From contig NWUY0300013599.1 in assembly GCA_004151065.3 (NCBI GenBank), positions 12,373 through 30,802 of the forward strand: a DNA stretch of 18,430 bases, in the 5' to 3' direction. This DNA is from Larix sibirica. Lineage: Eukaryota > Streptophyta > Pinopsida > Pinales > Pinaceae. A program made the translations under genes and the position numbers. Under the pieces are notes generated by a model. It saw nothing but the letters and a program-made list of their open reading frames with translations. It was not told the origin of the DNA and searched no databases. Shown here piece by piece: positions 1 to 10,343 of this stretch (position 1 is its first letter; each line of letters begins with the position of its first letter).

Positions 1-1612
1 CAGTCCAATAATCAACGTAAAGGAAATTATTGGTCCTATGAGTAAAGGGGTTGCACTTTGGAGTTCACATGTTTTCCGAAAGAGAGTCATTTTTCAAAGA
101 ACCTCATTTTGTATATAACTGCTAACATTATTATGTGCGGATGTTCAGTCCTAATAATATCAATGCCGCAAGATAACATTTTGACATTGCTCTGTGGTCT
201 TCTTCAATGGAAAACATGGAAATTAAAAAAATTGTTGATAGATTTGTATGGTTGAAGAATGAAGACTTTGTATTTATTTGGGGCCAGGAACAATGTAAAA
301 ATACTATTTATAGCTCCTCAATTTATGCATATATTGGTGAAGTACTGCATAGATACAAAAATTTGTTGAAGGATGTATTTATCTAATATGGATATTTATA
401 TAAAAAATCAGACATGTTGTATACGGATGAAGGACAATATCATTCAAATGATAATAGCAAGGAAAAATGCTTCAAAATTCCATCTAGTTGGACATTTGAC
501 AGTTCACAAAAAATAGAAATAACTATAAAAACAATATTTTGTTTTATGTTGAATGTAGTGTACCCAAGATAGAGAGTAGGCACACTTTATACTATGTGGA
601 GACATGGACAAAAGAAAGGGATTGTTTTCTCAATGCTCCCCTTGTCATACAAGACACCGGATAAAAGTGTGGAATGTTTTTTGATAAAGAAAAGAAGGCA
701 TGCAATGTGTTAGCTCTACGTGGATATAATTGCTTATGCGAAGAAGAATGTTAATTCCGCACTTTACAAAGTCTATGTGTATTTTTTAGGCATGTGGAAC
801 TTTGATGCATGCAAAGGCTAGTGTATGTCGGGGAAGGGAAAGACCTAGAGAATATTTGTTGATGGGTCGAAATGAACTTTCCCAACAGTAAGGATTATCC
901 CCGGTAAGATTTCCCAATCATAACTCAAACCATTTGAAATAGGGAACCTGTCTGGATTCTATCTCGACAACCATTAATTATTTGGGTTTCACTAGTTATG
1001 TCCTGGTCCACCGTTTATGATTTTTCTAATTAAAATATGAAATGTAGCTAATCTAAAATAAAATAGAACTATCTAGACATGATAAAAGTTACAAGAAATA
1101 CGCATACAACTACACATGTGCCTTGGCAATGCCCATGAAATAGTTCGTTGGGGAATAAAGACAATAATATGGGGGGGAATGATTGTAGAGTCATTAACGG
1201 TTTTGCACCCACAGATTCAGACAACATTTCCAGAAAACAAAAATAGAAATGCATCAGCTCAACGAAGAGAATCCCACACTGTCAAATACATTATTCCTAC
1301 ACAATCCCAATATACACAAATGCAATAGAAAAATCCGCAATAGTGACACAGAAGAACTCGAGTCTCCTGGAAAATAATTTGGTTGAAAGTGGCTTCTACT
1401 CAATAACAATTTAGTAATAGTACATTAGAAAGTTAGAGAGAAAAAATTCCATATTCATTTGATGTGATTCTATTTAACCTTTCTCTTTTGGAATTTGAAT
1501 GGTCTTTTTGTGTAACTTTCCAATCATCTTATCTTCATAACCCTTGAGTTTCCCTTATGTATTTTTTAGCTGTTCAACCTCCCTTCTTGGAATTTTCAAG
1601 AGATATATTAAA
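1..1612. other. Unassigned AT-rich DNA, no gene recognised
   Basis: Reading frames here are short (about 60-70 codons), lie on both strands and carry no motif I recognise. No splice-bounded exon chain, RNA gene or terminal repeat is evident. The stretch ends where similarity between the two LTR copies begins. It may be old transposon debris or plain intergenic DNA; the sequence alone does not decide. Confidence 0.5.
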
Positions 1613-2391
1613 TGTGATGCAATAGCATCCTTGGTATCAAGAAATTAACATCAACTAAAAACATTTTTGTTTTGACTTAGTAGTTTGAAGGATGAATATG
1701 GTTGTCACAGATCCATGTTGCAAAACCATTGTTGTGGATGCCATAGAGATTTCGCTATAAATCTATGTGGCCAGTGAAAAACACATGCCCAAACATGGAT
1801 TATACATGTGACGAAGGAGGTCCAACGGAAAAAGGTTAAAGAAGTTGAATTGTTGTAACTATCCATCTCTTAAGAGGAAATGAAGGGACATTGTGAGGAA
1901 AGGGAAAAGGCACGACTATCGATCTTCCAACATAAAAAAGGGATGATTCCATTCGTTTAAAGGAGGTGAGTAAGAAGAAGAGGCGGTTTGACTCCATGCA
2001 CTGAAAAAGGGTGTGAACACCAAGAATATATGAGAAAGAGTGAGAATCGTTGGAGGTGGACTATGTAAGAAATCAGAACCAAAACAAATTTGCAGTAAGG
2101 GAGTTGAAGCTGGGATTGCTAAGTACATCATATGGTTTTGGGAGAGACTAAGACCTCCAAACAGAGTGTAAGAGGACACCGCAGTCCGATATTTAATAAG
2201 ACAATTTCAATAGGTATTCCTTTCCATTTTGTTGTTGTTTGTTTTTTTCCGAGTTAGTAAAACCATCGATTCCTCACACATGGATTCAATTTAAATTCTA
2301 GGACATAAATACAAGCTTGTAGCTATGAATCCTGATGATAGAGGTATCGATTCTATAGAAAATTGTTGGATACAAATTTAAATGCTATGCA
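1613..2391 (+). repeat. 5' LTR of the LARD-like element
   Basis: Direct repeat of 6431-7223. The copies align from TGTGATGC... here against TGTCTGAT... there, and end in TATGCA here against CTCTCA there. Well conserved shared blocks include AACATGGATTATAC (near 1793 and 6627), the 25 bp or so around GCTAAGTACATCATATGG (2119 and 6949), GTGTAAGAGGACA (2165 and 7000) and TAAAACCATCGATT (2257 and 7090). The poly(A)-signal position present in the 3' copy is degenerate here (AGTAAA). The end call rests on the TG...CA convention and on the PBS starting 5 bases further on. Confidence 0.8.
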
Positions 2392-2396
2392 TCTAG

Positions 2397-2414
2397 TGGT
2401 ATCATAGCTGGTTC
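2397..2414 (+). promoter_or_regulatory. Primer binding site, initiator-Met tRNA type
   Basis: TGGTATCATAGC matches 11 of 12 bases of the complement of the plant initiator tRNA-Met 3' end (TGGTATCAGAGC), the usual first-strand primer of Ty1/copia and LARD/TRIM-type elements. It lies 5 bases after the proposed LTR end, the expected place, and fixes the orientation as plus. The single G to T change and the poor continuation (TGGTTCAG) fit an old inactive copy. Confidence 0.7.
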
Positions 2415-2777
2415 AGTTTAGGGTAGAGAAGAATTAAAGAGTTATCAGAGAGCTATTTAGCTCCTATGGAATTGGTTCCATGAGAAATTGTTCCTTGTAG
2501 AGATTGTGGTTGTGTGAGACCTGAGTGAAGGTTGTTTTAGAAAGTGTGATTAATGGAAATGGAGCTTGTGGGAGATAGTGTTGGAAAGGTTATTTGTAGA
2601 TGGTAGTCCAGATTTAAGACTACGATACAAGTGTGTGAAGAGCCAACCACAAAGAGGAACGAATTGAGGAGGCGAGAGGATCCAAGGGAACCATAGAATC
2701 AACAAATTGGGATAATTAAGACAATTAGAATGATTGTGGGGGAGTTTTAAAAATGGTGGAATTTTGCAAGGGATAAA

Positions 2778-3050
2778 TTGCAGAGAAGAAGAAGAAGATA
2801 TTGCAGTGGGATTGCAAGGATGGGTAAAAAAATAAACCATAGAGGTGATGAAATGGACGGACTAAAAGAATTGATGGACATGTCCAAGAGCCTATCAAGA
2901 ACCCTCGAGAAGAAGAAGATGGTAGAGGATAAAAGATTGGATAAGTATTTGACACAATTATTGAAAGAAATATTGGATGTTTTGGAAAGAAATCCCAACA
3001 GGAAGCATGTGCATTTGATTTTGGGTGATCAAGAGGAGTCAAGGAATTAG
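2778..3050 (+). pseudogene. Lys/Glu-rich reading-frame remnant in the LARD interior
   Basis: A 90-codon open frame with an Arg-rich start (MQRRRRRYC) followed by a charged, probably helical stretch containing LKELMDMSKSLSRTLEKKK and LTQLLKEILDVLERNP. After the TAG at 3048 the same frame stays fairly open to a TGA near 3241, which suggests decayed coding sequence rather than a chance frame. I recognise no gag, pol or host domain. It could be the remnant of an element-specific protein or of captured host sequence. The extreme purine bias of the region also makes long charged frames likely by chance. Confidence 0.25.
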
Positions 3051-3302
3051 AAAATACAGTAGTATGCATTGAAGAGTGATGGAAATTTGTCTGGGAGACC
3101 TCCAAGGGTGGAAGAGGTCAAGAAACATGAAGAAAATCCAAGCCTAGGTATTGGTGAGGATGATATAAGAAGGGGTGAAGGACCTATGCTTATATGTTGT
3201 CCTAAGAAGAAGAAAACGTGGAAGAATGTGTACCAGAGATGCTGAGCAGATTAGATGAAGAGGCATGGAAACTGGAATTTCATCTAGAAAATCAAGAAGT
3301 CC

Positions 3303-3590
3303 ATGTATCATGTAATGTATTTTTCTATTTTTGTAGGTGTAAAAGGAAGTAATGACGAATATGACCTTGCATATCATAAGGTTTTTGATGATACAAGGAT
3401 TGAATATGGAAGTGAGAGAACTAAAATCTTAGATCCGAGAAGGTATGAAAACCCTCAAGAGGATTCTACAGAAGATAATCTCAAAGGTTATAAAGATATT
3501 GATCACAAGGAGATAACAATTGTCCAAGGGTTCCCAAGTGAAGAGGTTGAGTTCAAATTTGTTGGAGTGCAAGAGGAAATAGAGAAATAA
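3303..3590 (+). pseudogene. Acidic reading-frame remnant, unknown
   Basis: A 95-codon frame rich in Asp, Glu and Tyr, including YHKVFDDTRIEYGSER and VQGFPSEEVEFKFVG. A T-rich tract ending in TTTTTGTAG at about 3336 precedes GTGTAAAAGG and looks like a plant 3' splice site, so the true left edge of any coding block could be there rather than at the ATG. No domain is recognised. It ends in TAA and lies inside the LARD-like element, on the same strand as its neighbours. Confidence 0.22.
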
Positions 3591-4341
3591 TTGCAACAAA
3601 ATGTATGCAAGATAATTTGGATTGGATTTCAAGTGATAATGATGTTGTTGGAGAAGACCACAAATCCTTTGTTGATGATACCAAGGAGATAATTGTTTTC
3701 CATGAGGAAAATGGGAACGTTAACCATGTGGAATATGAACTCTAGGAAGATGCAACAAATAACCATCCACAACTTGGAAGGGAAGTTGTAACTAGATTTG
3801 ATACTATAAAGAATACCCAAAAGAAGTTGAAGAATACCCATTGCAGCAAGGGAATGGAAGGGTGAAACAATTGAAGGATGGAGAAGATGATGAAGACAAA
3901 AGCATGTTCATATTTCGATAATCTGTCCAAATAAATGGCTACACCAGAATGCTTATTGTTGAAGGTATGTCCCAAGTAGCAATTTTTTATTTGATAACAT
4001 GTGATGGATGAAAAAGGAATGTTTCATTTAAAGACTTGTTCAAGGTTGAATGTGAAGCAAGGATAGTAGGAGAAAGAATGAAGACGGTTGTGAAATTGCA
4101 AAGCTCACAAGAATGTGTGTTTCACATGATGATGGGTGTTGTAAGGTTGAAAGGAAAACCTGTGGGGAGAATTAATGTCCAAGGAGAAAAAGGGAAGAAT
4201 ACCTAGAGCAGAAAGAAAAGAATGTGGAAAGGTTATGAAGGGGAAAAGGATATGCAAGGATGCATAGGTGTAATAGCATTGAGTTTAGTGGAGAGAATGC
4301 AACATTAGATTGCATTGTTGAATGGGTGGTCACCTTGTTGA

Positions 4342-4701
4342 GTGGGAAGCAATGTGAGGAAGTTTCCAATGAGACAAGAAAGAAAATATCGAATGATGGA
4401 GGAAAATTTGAAGGAGGATCAGCCACAGAAAATGGGAATTATAGTAGCAGAACAAATCATGGATGGTGGTAGCATTCCATGGAAAGAGGAACTGTTGTTT
4501 TCCTTAACATACTTGGTGTTAGGTTTGCAGGCACATCAAAAGCATGTGAGGATACACATGGAAAGAGACGATTCTAGTGAAGCTCATGGTCAAGGTGAAG
4601 TTGAATATGATGAGAGAACTCATATTCTCTTAATAGACGAAAAATATGGAAGGGACATGTTTGTTCCAAAGGAAACAAAAACATATCAGCCTTATGAATG
4701 A
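4342..4701 (+). pseudogene. 119-codon charged reading frame, unknown
   Basis: One of the longest uninterrupted frames in the left element. The N-terminal third is basic and Met-rich; the middle has a short hydrophobic patch (LLFSLTYLVLGLQ); the end is acidic (GEVEYDERTHILLIDEKYG). The start shown is a non-ATG near-cognate (TTG), so the real start is unknown. A sequence resembling a 3' splice site, GGTTTGCAG, falls near 4530 inside the frame. No known family is apparent. Plus-strand orientation agrees with the LTR element. Confidence 0.22.
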
Positions 4702-5205
4702 GAAATTCCATATTTATTTAATGATAACAACATGTGGATGAGTAGAACCAGTGAAGAAGCCCGACATTATGAAGGATTGGTTATGGAAAGAAGAGGTATG
4801 CTTTATGTCGGGTGTACATGGAAATTCATTTAAATATTTATGTGGAATATAGAAGAGTAGAGTGGATTTGTTGTGGATGTATTTATTAAGGAATCATGTT
4901 ATGAGTTTGTCATAAGAAGAATTGAGAAAAGGACAAATCGACTGGTATTTATTTTGAGTTTCTCCATTAGAGTAAGAGCTTGTGTGAGAAGCATGAACAC
5001 CATGCTGGAGATGCATGTGTGGGTGAACAAGGACCAAGCAGTGGCTAGGAAGCATAGGGACATTTCTAAAATTTAATTGGTAAGTGTATTATAGATTGCT
5101 GAGATTTCAATTCTGAGATCTGCACATAATAAAAAAGTGTGTGCAAAGAATGTATTGGAAGAAGGTGTGGCTAAATAATCTCATCTTCAAAAGAAATTTT
5201 ATGCA

Positions 5206-5873
5206 GTGGTTGTACAAATGAGGTCTGGTGAAGGAAAAGAACAAGTAACAAATCTTTTACTTGTAGAAAGTGATGGGGGAAGTCTTCAAGTTGATTTGGA
5301 GGTAAAACACATTATTCTAATGCTGGAGAGAAATCCTGAAATTGCAGGGTATGAGAGTACGTTTGAAATTGGGTTGCATATGGAGGATACGCATGTTGCA
5401 AAAATAATGCCTAAAGATGCCATGAAGGATATGATTTTGGAAGGATTTTCAAAACCCAATACTTTAACGATTGGTTGTTTTGCAGGTACTACAATGGACT
5501 AGAAGATTCAAGGTGTGAAGGATATTAAATCCTTGAGGATTGTTGCCAAACAATACATTGAAATGAAGGAAGTGCATCTTATTACCAACATGGTGGGATA
5601 TGGCATGCAAGTGGAAAGTAGGATTGATGACAAGAGCTCTGAGATAAACCTAATCATGATAAAGGTATGTTTCCATATTGGAGGATGTGTAGCAGGAAGG
5701 AAGGCTACAAATGCCTTGAGAAGATTGTCTTGGGTGATAGAGTGGGCCTTATGTTATGATTAGGTGATATATAACATGCTGGAAGATACAAAGGAGCGTG
5801 TAGATGAAGATATAGAAGATGTTAAAAAAATAAGGACTAACAGGAAAAAGAGGCAAATGTGGATCCTCTTGTG
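5206..5873 (+). pseudogene. Decayed 220-codon reading frame, unknown
   Basis: One frame runs from about 5206 to 5873 interrupted only by TAG at 5500 and TAG at 5761. This is the strongest hint of former coding in the LARD interior. Segments include VTNLLLVESDGGSLQVDLEV, FEIGLHMEDTHVAKIMPKD, VHLITNMVGYGMQVESRID and a basic end, KKIRTNRKKRQM. It has none of the retroelement catalytic motifs. A GTG rather than an ATG opens the displayed frame, so the N-terminus is unknown. Intron-like signals lie within it: TTGTTTTGCAG before GTACTAC near 5485 and AAAGGTATGT near 5665. It may be an element-specific protein or transduced host sequence; function cannot be named. Confidence 0.3.
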
Positions 5874-5948
5874 AAACAAAGTGCATTTGGAAATGACCAA
5901 AGCAGTCTAGGATATGGGCATATCATGTCCCTAAAGATGCAAACATAA

Positions 5949-6299
5949 GTTAAATCAAAAGATACATTCAATGAATATGTTGAGGAAGGTGAATCCTTTG
6001 CAAATAAATTTTTTGTTGTTGGGAAGCATAATGGAATATTGCTGGATTTGGGGACACATTTTATTGTGAAGTCTGAATTTGAATTGGAGTTGTATGGTAT
6101 TGACACCATGAGTTTTAAATACATACATAATAAATGTTCCAAGGATGATGGTGTTTATCGTACCAACATAAGTGTTGCATTCCAAGAGAAGAATGTGGAA
6201 TATGAACAACTCGTGTTGCTGATCATATTACAATGGGAGGATGGGGAGGCAGTATTCCCTGTTGGGCATGGATTTTTGAAGGAAGTGCATCCTTCTTGA
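5949..6299 (+). pseudogene. 117-codon reading frame before the 3' LTR, unknown
   Basis: Open from about 5949 to a TGA at 6297-6299, on the element's coding strand. Residues include FANKFFVVGKHNGILLDLG, FELELYGIDTMSFKYIHNKC and LILQ-like hydrophobic text followed by WEDGEAVFPVGHGFLKEV. The mixed polar and hydrophobic pattern looks more like a folded protein than the Glu/Lys-rich frames upstream. It ends about 50 bases before the purine tract and 130 before the LTR, where the last ORF of an LTR element would end. No domain is recognised and no start is obvious. Confidence 0.28.
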
Positions 6300-6346
6300 G
6301 CATCAGTTTTTGTAGAGTGTAAGCTCCGTTGGGTTTGTAGAGAAGT

Positions 6347-6380
6347 TGTGGAAAAAGAGGAAAAAGAAACAAAGGGGAAA
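6347..6380 (+). promoter_or_regulatory. Polypurine-tract-like segment before the 3' LTR
   Basis: A nearly uninterrupted run of A and G (GGAAAAAGAGGAAAAAGAAA then CAAAGGGGAAA) ends about 50 bases before the proposed 3' LTR start. A plus-strand primer tract is expected immediately before the LTR, so either the LTR starts nearer 6381 than the alignment suggests, or the true tract is the short ACCAAGGG at 6423-6430. Confidence 0.35.
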
Positions 6381-6393
6381 TTTTCCTAAAACT

Positions 6394-6414
6394 CTTTGAG
6401 CAAGATGCTCAAAG
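6394..6414. other. Perfect 9 bp stem hairpin
   Basis: CTTTGAGCA, three bases AGA, then TGCTCAAAG: a perfect 9 bp inverted repeat. It lies between the purine-rich tract and the 3' LTR. It could be a structured element of the RNA or a relic of a small insertion; nothing else in the sequence assigns a role. Confidence 0.6.
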
Positions 6415-6430
6415 TTTTTCTTACCAAGGG

Positions 6431-7223
6431 TGTCTGATTATAGGATCATCCTTGATCTCAGGCAATCAAGCTCAACCAAAAACATTTTGGTTTTGAGTTA
6501 GTTGTTTGTAGGATAAATAAGGTTTCCACATATCCATGTTAAAGAACCATTGTTATGGAAGATGTTGTAGATGTCATAGAAATATTGCTACAAATCTATG
6601 TGTCTTGTGAAAATCACGGGACCAAACATGGATTATACGCATGAGGAAGGAGGTCGAATGGAAAACAATTAAAGAATTTGAACTATTGTAACTGTCCATA
6701 TCTCAAGAGTAAACAAAGGGACATTGAGAGGAAGGGGAAAAGGCATGACTATTGGTATTCCAACAGAAACGAAGGGACAATGCCATTAATTTCAAGGAGG
6801 TGATTAGGAAGAAGAGGGGGTTCGACTCCATGCACCGAAAAAGGGTGTGACTCTAAGAATATACGAGAAAAAGTGGGCAACGTTGGAGGTTGACTGTGTA
6901 GGAGATCGAAACCAAATCAGAGTTGCAATAAGGGAGTTGCAGTCGAGATTGCTAAGTACATCATATGGTTTTGGGAGAGTCTAAGACTTCTAGACCAAGT
7001 GTAAGAGGACATTGGATTCTGGTGATTTAAGAAGACAATTCTAATAGGTATTCCTTTCCATTCTCTTATTGTTTCTTGTTTTTGAGTTAATAAAACCATC
7101 GATTTCTCACACATGGATTCAATTGAAATTATAGGATAGAAATACAAGCTTGTAACTGTGAACTATGATGGAAGAGGTATTGACTCTGTAGCAAATTGTT
7201 GGCTGTAGGTTTAAATGCTCTCA
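6431..7223 (+). repeat. 3' LTR of the LARD-like element
   Basis: Direct repeat partner of 1613-2391. It keeps an AATAAA-type poly(A) signal at 7089-7094 (GAGTTAATAAAACC), at the same place as the degenerate AGTAAA in the 5' LTR, consistent with transcription on the plus strand. Both copies carry ATATATGAGAAAG / ATATACGAGAAAA some 220-230 bases before that signal, a possible but weak TATA position. The end is placed at CTCTCA opposite TATGCA in the 5' copy. Confidence 0.8.
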
Positions 7224-8040
7224 ACCAAAATGTAACATTCTTATTTAATAAATAAAGTGAAGATGGGTCCTTTAGTCATGTATGCATGTAAAGTGTCACC
7301 CCACATGACCACCTAAGCTTGAACCATGTTTCTTACATAAAAAAATTCATTCATTGCACCATACAAAGTCATTGGCGAGGGTGATCCCTTAGTTATTAAT
7401 GACATGGTCTTCCTTTGTCTTGAAATTATTGTACTATCTTGTGGGTAATATAAGAAAAATATAACCACAAGGGTGTAAATCTCGTTGATGTCTTTCCGAA
7501 GGTAGAAAGAATGATTGAAATGGAGGCTTGAGTCAAAAGTTATGACTAAATCACGGAAGTGACATTTCACAATGTTGTATTTGTCACACATCGAGGCATT
7601 AAGCATTATTGGCAGTCAACAACTTAGGAGTTATCACCCATTATTGGTGGCAAACTTGTTTTTTTGGGAGTGATCTTTGACTTTCACATGAGTTTCACTT
7701 GCGTGTTTACTCTTCTAAGGTGACACACGAAAAATTCTTTAAAATGTCCATCTCTTCATGTTCCTGACTTTTGGACGTCATGCTCGATGCAGACGTTGGT
7801 TGATTTGATCATTAGAATCTTCATCTTCGCCTTCGTCTCCAGTGCTTCTCTCTACCTCATGACCTGGGACCAATCCTTTTAGCGAGGTTGTCTCGACACA
7901 TCTTTATGGTTTCTATTGTTATAATTTTCTGTCCTTCTGCACATTATTTGATTCCTTGAATCCATACTTCGTGGACATGTTCATGTGCATCTTCCTCCAA
8001 AATTTTGTATAGAAGCCTCTTCTTGTGTTTCATAAACTTA
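7224..8040. other. Unassigned AT-rich DNA
   Basis: No family is recognised. The longest frame, 97 codons on the minus strand (7313-7606), has no motif and is not extended on either side without stops. Nothing here continues the LTR element past 7223. Confidence 0.45.
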
Positions 8041-8150
8041 ACTTATTTAAAAACTTATTCTTTTTTATTTTAAAATATTTTTGAAAAAATAATAATAAAG
8101 TTTTTTGAAAAAAAAAAATAATAATAATAATAATAAATTATATATATATA
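8041..8150. repeat. Low-complexity A-rich / (TAA)n / (TA)n tract
   Basis: TTTT/AAAA runs and AATAATAAT lead into A(11)(TAA)n at about 8108-8136 and (TA)n at about 8137-8150. An ambiguous base N follows at 8151, so the assembly is uncertain here and repeat length should not be trusted. Microsatellite of this kind is common in plant intergenic DNA; it might also be the tail of a lost non-LTR retrotransposon. Confidence 0.85.
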
Positions 8151-8159
8151 NGTGTGTTA

Positions 8160-9671
8160 TTATTGGGGGTTCATAAATGGACACATATGACAAGTTCTAC
8201 TTTTTACTTGGTCATGTGTCTCTCTCCCCATCGTGAGTGACATTTTTCTAGATCTTTGGATGGAAGAAACATATAAGAGAGATTGTGTAACAATATAGGG
8301 TTATACAGGTTTCTTGAAATTGCACTTGTCCCATTATTCGTTATATACTCAATTTGGGTTGTGCTTGAGCATTGATGGATGCTCCTCAATTCTCATTATG
8401 TCTTAGAATGATGTTCATGTTGTGTCTTCCTGAATTATCATTGCATCTTGTGATTTTTTGGATGCAGTATAATCTTAATAATTATGTCTTGGCATTAATT
8501 CTACTTACAATATATAGTTTTGTTGCATAGAATTTTAAGTACAAAAAGTTTGCTTGGGTCACTACACCAAATAAAGTAATATACATTGGCTCTTTGTTGT
8601 TGTTGTATTCCTCGAAAATTGCTATAAATATGGACATTTCTACTTTACAAAGAATGGCATGGAAATCAAACCCCAAGTATCAAGTTGTGCCTTACCTTGT
8701 TCAAAGTCTCACATGCATATCCTTAAGACCTAGTTGTCATGTATATCATTCACATGGGAAAGCATATCCAATTATAGGTTGTGTTCATTCTTCCATCCAT
8801 CCTTAGAGTTGCAGTCTGGCATGGAGGAGTTGCAAACTAGTTATGACATGGCCTTGGGAAGTTGCGAGAGTATCCTTATCTATCTTTAATACCTTTGAGA
8901 TTTGCCTATATATTTTTCATGTCTACATTTAACACTTGCACTTAGATTGTACTTTGTGCCAAATCAATGATGACATCGTAATGTTGTACTTGGTTTTGGG
9001 TTGAGTTTGTCTCCTAGTATTTGTGCCTTTGAAGAGTTGTTGAAATTAGCTATGTATGGTCAAATCACCATTGTTAATTTTTCATTATGTCTTGCTCTGT
9101 ATCATTGACATGATGAGAAGGACCTAGTTTCCTTCATCATGGTTGCAAGTTGGGAGAGTCATAGTTGGGTTTTTGGTGACTTGTTGCCACTTGATTATAG
9201 TAGTACCACACTTAAGCATATCTTTTAAGTACCTAGTCAATGCCTTATATGGGTTTAGATGGGGAACAACATACATTGATAGTTGTGTCTAAGCTATTTT
9301 ACATTGGTGGATGTCTACACAATGATTTTAGTGAGTTCCATTTTAATATTTCATTCATGTAGCACAAGCGATAACAACACTTTGATATACTTTGACTTGG
9401 TTTCTAGATTTGATTCAGCGGATAGGTGGTTAGATTTTTATTGGTGGTTTTTATTCTAGAGTTCTATTGATTCATTTTTAGTTGGGATGATTTTTTTGAG
9501 AGCATAGGGTATGGGATTGGAAACCCTCATCGTTTTCCATGTTTTTAGATAAGATGGTTTTCTTCTTCCATCTACAAATAGAGTTGATGACCATAATTTT
9601 GAGTGGTGTGTTAGCAGTTGGTTGTGTAGGAATTTGTAAATGTTACCTAATGTTCTATTAGAGAGTGTTCA
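8160..9671. other. Unassigned T-rich DNA
   Basis: 1.5 kb with no frame above about 70 codons, no repeat pair that I could match within the window, and no RNA gene. The plus strand is T- and G-rich. Probably decayed transposon or intergenic sequence. Confidence 0.45.
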
Positions 9672-10343
9672 TTTAAGGCTTGTCCAGTGCTATTAGTTTT
9701 TGTTAGTGTGTAGTGTCCCCAACCATGAAATATGTGGCCATGGCACATAGTACTCTTGGGCCACGTCCCATGCCATATGCACCCATGACATATCATGGCA
9801 TATAGTATCATGTGCCTCATGCCAAATGTGTCCATTACATATTTATGATGTTTATTGTGAATTGTCACAACAGTAGGGGCAACCAACATCCACCATGCAA
9901 AATTTCTCCCTTGAACCTTGAAGTGAAAATTAGGGTAGGTGGAATCATGATGTTTTCAAAATTTTGTACAGGAAACATGTGGAATTATGACATTTCAGTG
10001 GAAACGATGATGTTTGTTCAAATTTCTAGGCAAAGCACAGGTGGAACCATGATGTTTCAAATTTCCAGTCTACAAATTTGTCACTTCAAGGTTTTGAACA
10101 AAAAGTCTACATGGTGTAAATTGGAAACCCCCCACTATCATGGGAGTTCAAAATGGCAAGCATGGATATGCCATGGTTGCATATGAAATGAGGCAAAAGA
10201 TTACTATATTATGCCTTGACCAGTGCATATGGCATGTAGCATGATGCACAAAGTATTGTATGCCATGTTGCATATGGAATGGTGAGTTGCACCTGTGGGA
10301 ACCACAAACTAATAGAAACTAATAACATTAGACGAGCCTTAAA
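9672..10343. mobile_element. Foldback/MITE-like element with long terminal inverted repeats
   Basis: The left end TTTAAGGCTTGTCC and the right end (read on the minus strand) TTTAAGGCTCGTCT begin imperfect inverted arms; about 38 of the first 47 bases pair. Pairing resumes in subterminal blocks: ATGCCATATGCAC at about 9769 against its complement near 10222, TATAGTAT near 9802, GCCTCAT near 9815, and CCTTGAAGTG at 9916-9925 against CACTTCAAGG at 10082-10091. The arms therefore reach about 260 bases each with a loop of about 150, so nearly the whole 670 bp can fold as one hairpin. TTAA lies at both ends and may be the target duplication. No transposase is encoded, so it would be non-autonomous. 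TTAA is typical of piggyBac; the palindromic site also leaves TTA/TAA (PIF/Harbinger) possible. Confidence 0.75.
9938..10066 (+). repeat. Four degenerate direct repeats in the foldback loop
   Basis: The motif GTGGAAnnATGATGTTT recurs near 9939 (GTGGAATCATGATGTTT), 9979 (GTGGAATTATGACATTT), 9998 (GTGGAAACGATGATGTTT) and 10041 (GTGGAACCATGATGTTT), each followed by a TCAAA-like tail. They occupy the unpaired centre of the inverted-repeat element, so the loop was built by local duplication. Confidence 0.7.

Larger units (their letters stand above)
1613..7223 (+). mobile_element. Degenerate LARD-like LTR retrotransposon without recognisable gag-pol
   Basis: Two direct repeats of about 780-790 bp flank a 4.0 kb interior. 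A near-canonical initiator-Met tRNA primer site follows the left repeat, and a purine-rich tract lies shortly before the right one, so the element reads on the plus strand. The LTRs agree at roughly 80-85% in the blocks I compared by eye, with small indels, which implies an old insertion. The interior is purine-rich on the plus strand and shows no RT YxDD box, integrase HHCC/DDE pattern, protease DTG or gag zinc knuckle in any frame. Lack of gag-pol with LTRs and PBS kept is the definition of LARD-type non-autonomous elements. No clear 5 bp target duplication is visible (ATTAA on the left, ACCAA on the right), so the exact ends are uncertain by several bases. An autonomous element whose pol decayed beyond recognition is the alternative. 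Confidence 0.75.

Noticed and set aside
2725-3105. 126-codon minus-strand frame in the LARD interior
   Set aside because: It is Ser/Pro/Phe-rich because it is the complement of a purine-rich tract; no motif, and it is antisense to the element and to the overlapping charged frame.
1613-7223. 5 bp target-site duplication around the left LTR element
   Set aside because: The flanks (ATTAA and ACCAA at my best boundaries) agree at only 3 of 5 positions; not supported.
7313-7606. Possible gene on the minus strand next to the LTR element
   Set aside because: 97 codons with no recognisable domain, stops on both sides in frame, and no splice-linked neighbours.
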